DNA from: Chara braunii
Taxonomy: Eukaryota > Streptophyta > Charophyceae > Charales > Characeae
DNA length: 22,187 nt
Assembly: GCA_003427395.1 (NCBI GenBank)
Contig: BFEA01000254.1
Coordinates: 467,445-489,631, forward strand
Direction: 5' to 3'
A program made the position numbers and the translations under genes. Below are positions 1 through 8,056 of this stretch, piece after piece. Numbering within the stretch: position 1 is the stretch's first letter; each line of letters begins with the position of its first letter. The notes under the pieces were generated by a model. It saw only the letters and a list, made by a program, of their open reading frames with translations. It made no database searches and was not told where the DNA came from.

Positions 1-100
1 TTTTTTTTTTTTTTTGAAAAAAACAGTCTTTGGTAGGAGAGGTGGTACGAGCACTTCGTTCTAGCAAGAGTCCTGGGTGCTCCAGTCTATTGGTTTAGAT
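1..100 (-). mobile_element. Degenerate copy of the short head-hairpin retroposon
   Basis: The window opens with a T run, followed by AGGTGGTACGAGCAC and, about 40 nt later, GGGTGCTCCAGTCTATTGG. The order and spacing resemble the type A copy at 4161-4301: T run, then GAGGTGGTACGAGAACCC, then GCTCCGTCTCTTGGTGG. Read on the minus strand this would be a worn retroposon ending in poly-A. It is cut by the window edge and strongly diverged, so the assignment is tentative. Confidence 0.35.
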
Positions 101-101
101 C

Positions 102-230
102 ACGAACTCCATCGAGGCCCCGTTGCGGCCTCTGGACATTGGAAGTGTGGTTGCTCTCAGGATTTAGGGATTTAACTTTTAAGGCCTAAATCGCAAAGTC
201 CATCAAAGCCCTGTCACGGCTTCTGGCAAT
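102..230. repeat. Imperfect 36-bp direct repeat
   Basis: The segment near 102-139 (CCATCGAGGCCCCGTTGCGG, then CCTCTGG) recurs near 195-230 as CCATCAAAGCCCTGTCACGG, then CTTCTGG. The two are about three-quarters identical by eye. No coding or structural role is apparent. Confidence 0.45.
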
Positions 231-352
231 TTTTCCATCATAGATGGACTGAACCAGGTGAAGAAGGGTTGATACATTCAAATCGTGCCTCGCCCTTCCT
301 TGTATATACCCACAAATACTGCAGTTTCAAGTTGGTTGAGATTATCTCAGCC

Positions 353-425
353 AGAAATGTGGTGGTCCTTAGGCTGCAGGGTTTTGTGTTTGTGTGTGTG
401 GCTGTGTTTTCACAGAGACAGATAC

Positions 426-505
<80 letters not shown>

Positions 506-556
506 GTGGTGGTCCTTAGGCTGCAGGGTTTTGTGTGTGTGTGTGGCTGTGTTTTC

Positions 557-635
<79 letters not shown>
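353..635 (+). repeat. Two (GA)n arrays, each preceded by the same 58-bp unit
   Basis: A unit starting AGAAATGTGGTGGTCCTTAG lies at 353-411 and again at about 500-557, so the period is 147 bp. Each copy is followed by a pure GA array (about 432-502 and 559-635). The whole block is a tandem duplication of unit plus microsatellite. Each unit itself carries a short GT-rich stretch. Apparent reading frames here (Arg-Glu repeats) are artefacts of the GA dinucleotide. Confidence 0.9.
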
Positions 636-638
<3 letters not shown>

Positions 639-1264
639 GTGTTTAGGGTTGTTCTGTGTACAGCTAGAGCTGAGAGTGGCTATGACGAGATGCGGCATAG
701 CCATTTGTCAGAAGAATCGGCCTGGATCCCGACGGGTCAACGGCATCGAGACATCAGGCACAAGTTGTTCCTTAGCAGCAAGTGCTTCAAATGGCTGTAT
801 AATTGGACCTGGTGGTACTGAGGTGGAACAGGCATGGTAGCCTCCTCTAGATTCCCCCGACCACCCGCTGTACAAACCTCCCTGTTTTTTTTTCCCTTTC
901 TGGAGTAAAGGGTACAGGTCACAAGACTCACAACGCGTAAACACAAACACGCACCATGTATGTGTACCAGTTCGATGTGCCTGGTGGCTAGCGTACCGTC
1001 TTCCCCCGAATACAGCGCACCCATATTATGTATGTATATTAGCTGTCTTTCCTGTCAAGTTCATTCAAAATGAGGGTGCGTTGGGTTCAGGGAACGATGG
1101 TAGTGGTACTCTATATACAGAAACACCCATAATGTTTTGTCTTCGATACATAAGTGCGATCCGTTTACGGCCCTGACGGGTCTTGTTGTTCACGTTATGG
1201 GTCTGTAGCTCTGGGTCTGGTTCGAAACAGCTACTCGCATGGGAACGGTACACTACTACACACC
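636..1264. other. Unique-looking sequence, no gene recognised
   Basis: Open frames on both strands stay below about 100 codons and none resembles a known protein. There is a T-rich patch near 884-900. I see no RNA gene, inverted repeat or clear promoter. Confidence 0.5.
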
Positions 1265-1415
1265 CATTCATGGCATGGGTTCGTACCACAGACTTGTTCA
1301 TACCTAATCAGGTAGGTATAGGTACATTCACGGCACGGGTTCGTACCACAGACTCATTCATACCTTATCAGGTAGGTATAGGTACGTATGTACGGGTTTG
1401 TACCACTCAAGTGCA
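1265..1415 (+). repeat. 60-bp tandem repeat, about 2.5 copies
   Basis: Units occupy 1265-1324 and 1325-1384, both starting CATTCA and ending GGTAGGTATAGGTA. A decayed third unit (GTACGGGTTTGTACCACTCA) follows from 1385. The first two differ at only a few positions. The GGGTTCGTACC inside each unit looks faintly like a pol III B box, but there is no tRNA fold around it. Confidence 0.9.
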
Positions 1416-1761
1416 TGTTCCAGATTTTTTTTACGGCAGAAACCTTGCTGACACTGCCTGACAGGGTTTTTTTTTTTTTTGTTTTGACACAGCCTGACAG
1501 TCATCAACTGAAATCTGACATCGTGGTTTCATATCTTCTTTTTTTTTTTTTTCATATCTAATCTTGATCAGTACCGTACTTTGACATGTGGTATGCCCCC
1601 CCCCCCAAAGGATCAGGTTATCATCCTCCTGCCACTGATAAGCTGTCCTGTGCGAGGAAAGTTCCCTGAAACATACGGTTCAGCAAAGGCTCTCTGATGC
1701 CTTCCTAGGCATCAAGAAATGGCCGGAGAATCCTGACCTTACTACGGTCTTAACCAGAACG
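1416..1761. other. Non-coding stretch with homopolymer runs
   Basis: It contains T runs near 1466-1480 and 1539-1552 and a C run near 1596-1605. No open frame of useful length, RNA gene or repeat unit is visible. Confidence 0.5.
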
Positions 1762-1838
1762 CAACGTACGGTCATTATAGCTGTATTTGAGGCAACTTCG
1801 AGTCCAGATGCAGCAATAATGACCGTACGACGTACGTT
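1762..1838. repeat. Inverted repeat with potential hairpin
   Basis: CGTACGGTCATTAT at 1765-1778 is the exact reverse complement of 1816-1829. Pairing extends inward about 8 more positions with two mismatches, leaving a loop of about 20 nt. On the right, an extra ACGTACGTTG (1829-1838) offers an alternative partner for CAACGTACG at 1762-1770. It could be a small fold-back element or a transcribed hairpin. No terminal target duplication was recognised. Confidence 0.7.
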
Positions 1839-2512
1839 GTATTCGCGCGGAGACGGTAGCTAGCGGTCATGTCCTCCATGAACATAGTGCAAATTCTCAG
1901 TGTCTTTCTACTTCAGAGTCTTGGACCCGTAGGATCGTTCTTCAAACATAATATGTGGCTCTGTTCTCTGTGTGTCAAATTCTTGGAGTGTACTTTCTGT
2001 AAGACTGTAACCATGATACAAAACTTTTTTTTGTTTCGGACTTGGGCTGTCATCGGCCTTTCGTTTGTTTTTTTTTTCAAGTTTTTTGGCCATTGATGAT
2101 GGTGTGACCCGCAGTCCACGGAGTCTTGCATCTGGTGTGGGTGGGTGATAGCCTGCCATGCTTTTGGGTCAAGCCAGATTATGGCTACAAGCATTGGTAG
2201 GGAGCTCAACAGACTGCCGAGGGTACAGTAGTTTCGTCCCACTGACGAGTCGGCGAAACTCCCAACACAACAGTCTGTCACAGCCCCCCATCTTTTTATC
2301 TTTTTGTTTCTAACTTTGGCTGTAATAGGCCTTTGTCCTTCAGCTTTTGCAATTTCTTTTTTCTGTCTTCCTTTACCTTAAAGTTTACTTCTTACTGTGC
2401 CTCTCAGGTGCAGGGCTTGACCTGTTTTTTTGTTTCCACGCAAAGTGTCCAGACAATGTCTGCTGAAGAAGCAAACTTTCAAATTGTGAAAAGAGATGGT
2501 GGCAAAGGAGAG
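1839..2512. other. T-rich intergenic sequence, no gene recognised
   Basis: Several short T runs (2026-2034, 2069-2077) occur. Reading frames on both strands reach 75-122 codons but are low-complexity or unlike any family I know. Confidence 0.5.
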
Positions 2513-2515
2513 AGG

Positions 2516-2562
<47 letters not shown>

Positions 2563-2563
2563 N

Positions 2564-2616
<53 letters not shown>
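2513..2616 (+). repeat. (GA)n microsatellite with one ambiguous base
   Basis: A nearly pure GA array of about 100 bp, with N at 2563. The N probably reflects reads that disagreed in phase or length, so the true length is uncertain. Confidence 0.95.
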
Positions 2617-2620
<4 letters not shown>

Positions 2621-2704
2621 CAACGAAGAAGTTCAAGAAACTCACAGGCATTTGGTGGAAAAGAAGAGACTCAAAAGTGGAAGAATGCTGGAGAATATGT
2701 CTTG

Positions 2705-2783
2705 CTTTCCAAGCTAGTATGGCTTGCTAATGAAGTCAGCTCTCCACTCACTTTCCAAGCTAGTAAGGCTTGCTAATGAAGTC

Positions 2784-2858
<75 letters not shown>
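2705..2858 (+). repeat. 46-bp tandem duplication ending in a (CT)n array
   Basis: The unit starting CTTTCCAAGCTAGTA occurs at 2705-2750 and 2751-2790. The first copy ends GTCAGCTCTCCACTCA. The second ends in the same GTCAGCTCTC but then runs straight into CT repeats to 2858. The microsatellite therefore appears to have grown from the CTCTC already present in the duplicated unit. Confidence 0.9.
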
Positions 2859-2860
<2 letters not shown>

Positions 2861-3345
2861 GTAGTTCCCGCCCTCAGGGATTTCAAATCGCGGCCCTTCT
2901 GGGCCATCGATCTTGGAGATCGACGGCAGAGATTGGCCCCGGTTTCAAAATGTTGAAATCGGGCCTACCAGCCCCCATTTTGTTTTCCCATTGACCTCGA
3001 CGGCCTCCTGTGGGGGCAAAAAGACCCCCCGCGTCGAAATTGGCCGACCTCCCCCCCCCTTCAGTGATGTGCTGGGGTTGCCCGGTGGCCAACCGGGCGG
3101 GATAACCAGCCAGGCGGCCCAGCCCCCCCCCCCCCCGGGCGACGACCAGGCCGCCCGGTGGCCCGGGGACCAGCCTAGGATTTTTTTGATTGGTTTTAAA
3201 GTCGGATTTTTTTTTTGGAGTGGCGGGGGGGGGATGCATCTGGACACTCTGGATTGGCCACCAGACCCGGACACCCAGACCCAGACCCGTCTGCACTGTG
3301 GTCTGGATGTCCGGATCGTAAACATGCTTAGTAGGCATGACCACT
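2859..3345. other. GC-rich block with an internal imperfect repeat
   Basis: The segment is rich in C and G runs (3048-3058, 3123-3136, 3225-3232). GCCCGGTGGCC followed by CGGG and ACCAGCC-AGG occurs near 3078-3115 and again near 3151-3180. Frames of 153-165 codons exist on both strands, but their composition is Gly/Pro-rich as expected from GC runs. No protein family is recognised. A group of TCTGGA/TCCGGA-type motifs follows at 3238-3315. Confidence 0.4.
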
Positions 3346-3393
3346 TACTTTGTTTGTTTGTTTCTTTCTTTCTTTCTTTTTTTCTTTTTTTTG
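3346..3393 (+). repeat. (TTTG)n(TTTC)n microsatellite
   Basis: TTTG repeats change to TTTC repeats and then to T-rich sequence. No other feature is attached. Confidence 0.9.
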
Positions 3394-3521
3394 AAAGCAT
3401 GAGCAATTAGTTTGTATTTGTATGATGTTATAAAATAATAAAACTTTTGTGTTAAACAGTGGAAGTGGCTTCCAACAACATCAAGGAGAGAAGGGACAAG
3501 TCAATTCCATGAGAAGGACGA

Positions 3522-3544
3522 GGGGGAGGGGGAGGGGGGGGGCG
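3522..3544 (+). other. G-run cluster with quadruplex potential
   Basis: Runs of five, five and nine G are separated by single A residues, followed by C and GG. This satisfies the usual pattern for an intramolecular G-quadruplex. Function is unknown. Confidence 0.6.
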
Positions 3545-3676
3545 GAAGAGGGATGACAGACAACGGTTTGGAGGACATACCTGGAGAGCAGTCAGGGCCA
3601 AAGAGGTCCAAGCGGCAATCTGTATCTTCTTTTTCCTTTTCCTTTTGGCTTTGTTGTAAGTTGTAACACAATTGCA

Positions 3677-3900
3677 CTCGGTCCGTGAACAATGGACCAC
3701 AACCACATAGGGCGTCGCCGCACGGGACAAGAAACGGAAAACGAAATGAGCGAATCTTCCCACAGAAAATGGCCAGGTTCATCGGTTTGGTATAAATAGT
3801 AACGAGTGTATTTTGCCACCTTTCGTGGGCAGATGCACTCGTCTCGTTTTCGTTTCGTGTGCCGTGCAGCGAGACCCGTAGTAATGTTGAACATCCGAGA
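3677..3900. repeat. Decayed inverted repeat flanking a TATAAATA sequence
   Basis: The left arm (about 3712-3774, containing GAAACGGAAAACGAAATGAG) matches the reverse complement of the right arm (about 3814-3875, containing CTCGTTTTCGTTTC). Identity is roughly 75% over about 60 nt. Weaker similarity continues outward (ACTCGG near 3677, CCGAGA near 3895). The unpaired centre, about 39 nt, holds GGTATAAATAGT at 3789-3800, which fits a TATA box. It may be an old fold-back element or two inverted repeat copies. No coding sequence attached to it is recognised. Confidence 0.6.
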
Positions 3901-4090
3901 CCAACTCTTCTCCAACACAACTAAAGAAATGATACCATCATATCGAGTGGATATACGAATTGCTGATCGATATGCAGAGGGCCGGCGGCGATCTGACCCA
4001 GCTTGCGGTATATCGGAGATAGTGCGAAGGGAGAGCACCCGGGCTCGGTACAATCACAAAAGAAAATTGGAAGAAGTTGAAAAATTGTAC

Positions 4091-4301
4091 TTTTTTTTTT
4101 TTTTTTTTTTTTTGAAGCCCTTGTGCCAGCCGTCTATCCCAGAGGTGGTACGAGAACCCGTTTTTTTTTTTGAAGCCCTTGTGCCAGCCCTCTATCCCAG
4201 AGGTGGTACGAGAACCCGCCAGGATTGAGGGCTTGTCGGTTGGGCTGCTCCGTCTCTTGGTGGGGGAGCTGCACCTGCCGGAAACCGGGTCCAGCGTCCC
4301 A
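4091..4301 (-). mobile_element. Short retroposon, body type A, with duplicated tail
   Basis: Read on the minus strand, the element starts GGGACGCTGGACCCGGTTTC at 4301 and passes through the shared head (CTCCCCCACCAAGAGACGGAG). It then has a body with a hairpin (AGCCCTC at 4233-4227 pairing with GAGGGCT at 4192-4186) and ends in 11 A (4171-4161). Directly after this a second, 5'-truncated copy of the body end (4160-4114) follows with its own run of 23 A (4113-4091). The two copies differ at only one position (AGCCGTC in the outer one). Poly-A tails and 5' truncation are typical of LINE-mobilised non-autonomous elements. It has no coding capacity, and no clear target-site duplication was found. 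Confidence 0.8.
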
Positions 4302-4325
4302 TTTCTCAATTTATGCATGTCATCC

Positions 4326-4470
4326 TTTTTTTCTTTTTATTTTTCTGTTTTTTTTAACAACACGCCCCCGTCAGTGCTAGTGGTGCTGATAAGAGCAGAC
4401 ACCGCTAACACTTGGGGGGAGGCTCCATCTATTGGTGGGGAGTAACACCTGCTGGAAACGGGTCCAGCGC
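4326..4470 (-). mobile_element. Short retroposon, body type B
   Basis: On the minus strand it begins GCGCTGGACCCGTTTCCAGC and continues through the shared head (CTCCCCACCAATAGATGGAG). It then switches to a body unlike type A, with GTTAGCGGTGTCTGCTCTTA and CAGCACCACTAGCACTGAC able to form a stem, before an A-rich tail (4355-4326). The matching copy is at 11575-11691. It sits 25 bp from the type A copy and about 20 bp from the U6-like unit. No target-site duplication is evident. Confidence 0.8.
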
Positions 4471-4490
4471 ACCTTACATGGACAGAATTC

Positions 4491-4605
4491 TTGCTAATTT
4501 TCTCCGTATGCATTCAGGCCTCGGGGCTCCGATAAAAATGGAAAGATACAGAGCAGATTAGCATGGCCCTTGCTCAAGGATCCTACACAAATAAAGAAAC
4601 GGCCC
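4491..4605 (+). pseudogene. U6 snRNA-like pseudogene, first tandem copy
   Basis: From about 4513 the sequence follows U6 snRNA: GGGCTCCGATAAAAATGG, then GATACAGAGCAGATTAGC, ATGGCCCTTGCTCAAGG and ACAAATAAAGAAACGG. The ACAGAG box, which pairs with the 5' splice site in spliceosomes, and the AGC triad are intact. Departures from plant U6 include GAGCAG for GAGAAG and TGCTCAAG for TGCGCAAG. The copy stops at AAACGG and lacks the 3' oligo-T, because the next repeat unit begins there. No TATA box or upstream element lies at the spacing used by plant U6 promoters, so it is called a pseudogene. Confidence 0.8.
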
Positions 4606-4733
4606 TTGCTAATTTTCTCCATATGTATTCAGGCTTCTGGGATCCCATAACAAATTGGAACGATACAGAGCAGATTAGCATGGCCCCTGCTCAAGTATCC
4701 TACACAAATAAAGAAACGGTCCACATTTTTTTC
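4606..4733 (+). pseudogene. U6 snRNA-like pseudogene, second tandem copy with oligo-T end
   Basis: This is a direct 115-bp-period duplicate of the preceding unit; both start TTGCTAATTTTCTCC. The U6 part (about 4628-4733) reads CAAATTGGAACGATACAGAG, then CAGATTAGCATGGCCCCTGC, and ends GAAACGGTCCACATTTTTTT. It therefore keeps the plant-like 3' end and a pol III terminator. It shares GAGCAG, TGCTCAAG and CCTACACAAATAAAG with copy one, so both derive from the same variant. The 5' stem-loop is disturbed (TTCTGGGATCCCATAAC) and no promoter is seen. A divergent expressed variant is possible but less likely. Confidence 0.82.
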
Positions 4734-4748
4734 ACGAAAAGGTAACCG

Positions 4749-4824
4749 GCCGGACGTCTGGACCGGCATGCAGACAGTCTGGAAAAATTTGTAGGGCTCC
4801 GCTGTGAGGTCCAGGACGTCCGGA
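4749..4824. repeat. 16-bp inverted repeat with CCGGACGTC arms
   Basis: CCGGACGTCTGGACC at 4750-4764 pairs with GGTCCAGGACGTCCGG at 4809-4824 with one bulge. About 45 nt lie between. Similar TCCGGA and CTGGAC motifs occur at 3238-3315 and 4886-4920, suggesting a scattered motif family of unknown nature. Confidence 0.6.
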
Positions 4825-5023
4825 CACCCCCCCAACCCCAACCACAAATTCGGAAAAACAAAAGGGGCAGCCGGGGGGGGGGTTGGGTCCGGGGCGTCCC
4901 CAAAAAGACACCTGGACCGTTTTTTGGCCTATCGGACAGGGCCTACAGATCCACGCGATGAGACACAGTCACAGCTCACAGAGCTGTTTGAGGTAGGGTG
5001 GTGGGCTGGAGGGCAGCAGGTCC
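4825..5023. other. C/G-run-rich spacer
   Basis: It has a C run at 4826-4833 and a ten-G run at 4873-4882 followed by TTGGG, giving quadruplex potential. No gene is seen. Confidence 0.5.
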
Positions 5024-5100
<77 letters not shown>

Positions 5101-5101
5101 N

Positions 5102-5196
<95 letters not shown>
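5024..5196 (+). repeat. Compound (CT)n(CA)n microsatellite
   Basis: CT repeats (about 5025-5144, N at 5101) change directly to CA repeats (about 5145-5195). The length is uncertain because of the N. Long frames through it (Ser-Leu or Thr-His repeats) are artefacts. Confidence 0.95.
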
Positions 5197-5197
<1 letters not shown>

Positions 5198-5238
5198 TGC
5201 GCATGCGCGTGCTCGGTCGATCGATCGAGCGATCGACC
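5197..5238. repeat. Alternating purine-pyrimidine segment and 9-bp palindrome
   Basis: ATGCGCATGCGCGTGC follows the CA array, so more than 60 bp of almost perfectly alternating purine-pyrimidine DNA runs up to 5212. GGTCGATCG (5215-5223) and CGATCGACC (5230-5238) then form a 9-bp stem with a 6-nt loop. Z-DNA and cruciform formation are both plausible on sequence grounds. Confidence 0.7.
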
Positions 5239-5875
5239 AAAGCCATGTGCCCAAATCAAGAAGATTGCCCTGCGTCAGAACCACGAAGATCAATGGAAGG
5301 AGCGACCACTGACGCACGCATGCAGAAGTGAACAGCGTAGTGTGAACACGAGGATGCCACTAAGCAAGGAGCCGACATGCACACGCATAAGCAACACCAC
5401 CGGCATGCGCCCCACCCAGCATCAAGGAGCCAAGTCACTAAGGGGCCTCCAACAGGCCCAACCAAACGACGCGACCTGTAGTTGCACATTCCCACAGATA
5501 CCAAAGGGCCTCTGCCAAGCATGCGCTTTGGATGCCACACCCCCCACATAGAAAAAAAAAACTCTTGCAGCCCCCCTAAATGGGGAAAAAAATGGTGGGT
5601 CTCAAAACATGGGACGCCGCTGGGACACCTTGGGCCCGACGGGGAGCGTCTTCCAAGACCCACTGCACACCTTATGAGATATAGTAATAATAGACTTAAA
5701 CCGCCAGTACACGGCCCCAGCCTTGCTGAAAAGAAACTCGTCGCCTATTCGGAGAAATCGACGCCGGCGTGCCATAGATAAAAGAAATTGGTGGCCAGCG
5801 TCTCTTGTCGACCTCTCAAACGGCCGCGGGGCCGATGTGAGGCATGTACTGGTGGTTTAATAGTAAAGTACAGAA
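5239..5875. other. Unique-looking sequence, no gene recognised
   Basis: Frames of up to 135 codons exist on the minus strand and 99 on the plus, without recognisable motifs. A-runs at 5551-5560 and 5584-5591 interrupt it. I see no RNA gene or repeat. Confidence 0.5.
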
Positions 5876-6130
5876 ATAAAAAGTATATATGTAGTAAGTA
5901 AGTAACAAAGTAAAGGAAAGGAAAGTAATGTAAAGTAAGTAAAGTGAAGTAAAGTAAAAGTAAAAGTGAAGTAAGTAAAGTTAAGTAAGTAAAGTAAGTA
6001 TAAGTAAGTAAAGTAAAAGTAAACGTATAATAATAGAGTAAAAGTTAAAGTGAAGTAAGTAAAGTAAAGTAAGTAAGTAAAGTAAGTATAAGTAAGTAAA
6101 GTAAAATTAAACGTATAATAACAGAGTAAG
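5876..6130 (+). repeat. AAGT/GTAAGT low-complexity array with an 84-bp higher-order duplication
   Basis: The array is built from AAGTAAAG and GTAAGTAAG words. A longer unit starting AGTGAAGTAAGTAAAG and ending TAAACGTATAATAA-AGAGTAA occurs at about 5965-6042 and again at 6049-6129. On the plus strand it contains GTAAGT many times, which is the consensus 5' splice-site hexamer. On the minus strand it reads as a Tyr/Leu/Phe/Thr-rich open frame, which is a composition artefact. Confidence 0.85.
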
Positions 6131-6157
6131 ATATATAGTAAGTAGACACGCTGCACG

Positions 6158-6456
6158 CTTTAGTAGTAGAAGTTGAAGTAGAAGTAGAAGTAGTTAGTAG
6201 TAGTAGTAGAAGTAGTAGAAATAGATAGTAGATGTAGATAGTGGGAGTGGATAGAAGTAAAAGTAGAAGTACAAAGTAGAAGTAGTAGAAGTAGATAGTA
6301 GATGTAGATAGTGGGAGTGGATAGAAGTAGAAGTACATAGTAGTAGTACAAGTAGATAGTAGAAGTAGAAGTAGTAGAAGTGGTAGAAGTAGATAGTAGA
6401 TGTAGATAGTGGGAGTAGATAGAAGTCGAAGTGGAAGTAGATAGTAGAAGTAGCAC
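6158..6456 (+). repeat. GTAGAA/GTAGTA satellite with a 35-bp higher-order unit
   Basis: The array consists of AGAAGTAG-type words. The unit AGATAGTAGATGTAGATAGT followed by GGGAGTGGATAGAAGT starts at 6223, 6293 and 6391. The same unit reappears at 9789-9815, beyond the LINE relic. This suggests one older array interrupted by insertions. Confidence 0.9.
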
Positions 6457-7300
6457 ACTCATATAAAAAGGGGGCTTGGGTTTTATAAATTTAACATTTC
6501 GCTGCTGCCCCTCACCACGTTCAAGGACATGGTTCACAAATTTTGGCAGTATTGGCAGTTTATAAACCGCAGTCTGAATCACGCAAAGTCGTCACCTGGT
6601 TTAATGATGGCATTGCGCAATTGAGAGATAGGGCCAATAAATTCTTTATACAGTATGCAAGGGACCACAGACCACAAAGCGATTCTTGATCGGCTCATGC
6701 AAGAACTCGAAGACTGGGACGATCAACTTATGAACGAACCCGTGCACACCCCATCCTTAGAAAAATTGCAGGAAGCAAGGGACCACCTCCAAGCCTATTT
6801 AGAAAGACAAGCCCAGGCATGGAGGGTGCAAGCCAGAATCAGACGGGCACACACTGATGGGATAATGACGAGGTCCTTCTTTAACAAGGCGAAAGCCCGT
6901 ACAAGGGTTTCCATTGTCCCAAGACTTACACACCCCCTGGACTTTACTGCCTCGATTGCTACCAATGCTTACACTATAACTAACTATGCTGCGAAATACT
7001 ACAAGGACCTGTTCACTTCTCAAACCCCCCTCAAGAACTCACTGGAAGTCCGTCAAGCTAGGGAAGAGTTACTTCAGGCCGTGCATTCACATCTTACTCC
7101 AACACAAAAAGTTAACCCGGATAACCCTCTCTCATCAGATGAAATTTGGGCAGCCTTGCAAGACATGGAGGGCGAGAAGACACCTGGGATTGACTCCTTA
7201 AGGAACTCTGGGTGCACTTCTGGGACCTCCTTAAGGATGATTTGATGGCGTATATAACAGTTGTCCAGGAGGAGGGCACCTTTGGGGGCATGATGGGCGG

Positions 7301-8047
7301 GTAACCACACTCCTCTGCAAAAAAGAAAATAAGGAGGATATTAGAAACTATAGACCTATCACTCTCCTTCCTATCCCCTACAAATTGGTGGCCAAAGCGC
7401 TCACCATCCGCCTTTTGCCACATATGAACATGGTAATTTACCCCGACCAGACAGGTTTTATGTCCAACCGCAATATTCAGGACAATATCCTTCTGGTCAA
7501 TGAGACCATCAAGTATGCACGCCAACGCAGGGCCCAAGCGGCTAACCTATTTATAGACTTCGAGAAAGCATACAACCACGTTGATTGGGATTTCCTGGAT
7601 ATGTGCTTGGTCAAAATGAACTTTGGTCCTGGATTTTGCCAATGGGTGCAGCTTCTTCATAGATCGGCTACTACAAACATAATACTCCATGGTTATCTTT
7701 CGTCACCAATAACGCTGCAGAGGTGGGTACGTCAAGGAGACCGCTTTGCGCCTCTTCTCTTTGTCATAGTCATGAAGAACTTAGCAGCATTGATTAAAGC
7801 TCACCCGAAAATCAGCAAAGTGCCCATCCCGGATTATCCCGGACCACCTTATTCCAGTGACGTCACTGTCGCAGATGACCTCGCGGTCCTCGTACGGGCA
7901 AACGCCGACAGCCTTCAGGCTCTAACCCATACTAGACACCTCTTCTCACTGGCGAGAGACATGGAAGTGAATTGGGGTTCTAAGACAAAAGGTTGGTGCC
8001 TTCATCCTCATAATTTATCCCCTCCACAAGACCCATATGTGTCATGA
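7301..8047 (+). pseudogene. Reverse transcriptase core of the LINE relic
   Basis: Frame 2 gives the fingers and palm of an L1-type RT. NYRPITLLPIPYKLVAKAL and PDQTGFMSNRNIQDNILL are the early conserved blocks. Motif A is FIDFEKAYNHVDW, with the catalytic Asp codon at 7556-7558 retained; the usual AYD is AYN. Motif B is VRQGDRFAPLLF, where most relatives have QGDP. Motif C is VADD instead of the usual (F/Y)ADD, with both Asp codons present at 7874-7879. The frame ends at TGA 8045-8047, before the thumb. The catalytic triad is therefore intact, while the surrounding consensus has decayed. Confidence 0.95.
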
Positions 8048-8056
8048 GCAAGAAAG

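Noticed and set aside
269-821. Arg-Glu repeat proteins of 125-178 codons
   Set aside because: They are translations of (GA)n arrays, open in several frames at once because GA repeats contain no stop codon.
3592-4228. Proteins of 140-153 codons around the inverted repeat
   Set aside because: Frames on both strands span the inverted repeat arms and, on the plus strand, the retroposon T runs; no motif is seen.
4326-4490. U6 promoter upstream of the first U6-like copy
   Set aside because: The sequence immediately upstream is a type B retroposon, and no TATA box or upstream element is at the expected distance.
6045-6582. Minus-strand Tyr/Leu/Ser/Thr-rich proteins of 137-140 codons
   Set aside because: They arise from the AAGT and GTAGAA satellites, and the frame continues into the antisense of the LINE.
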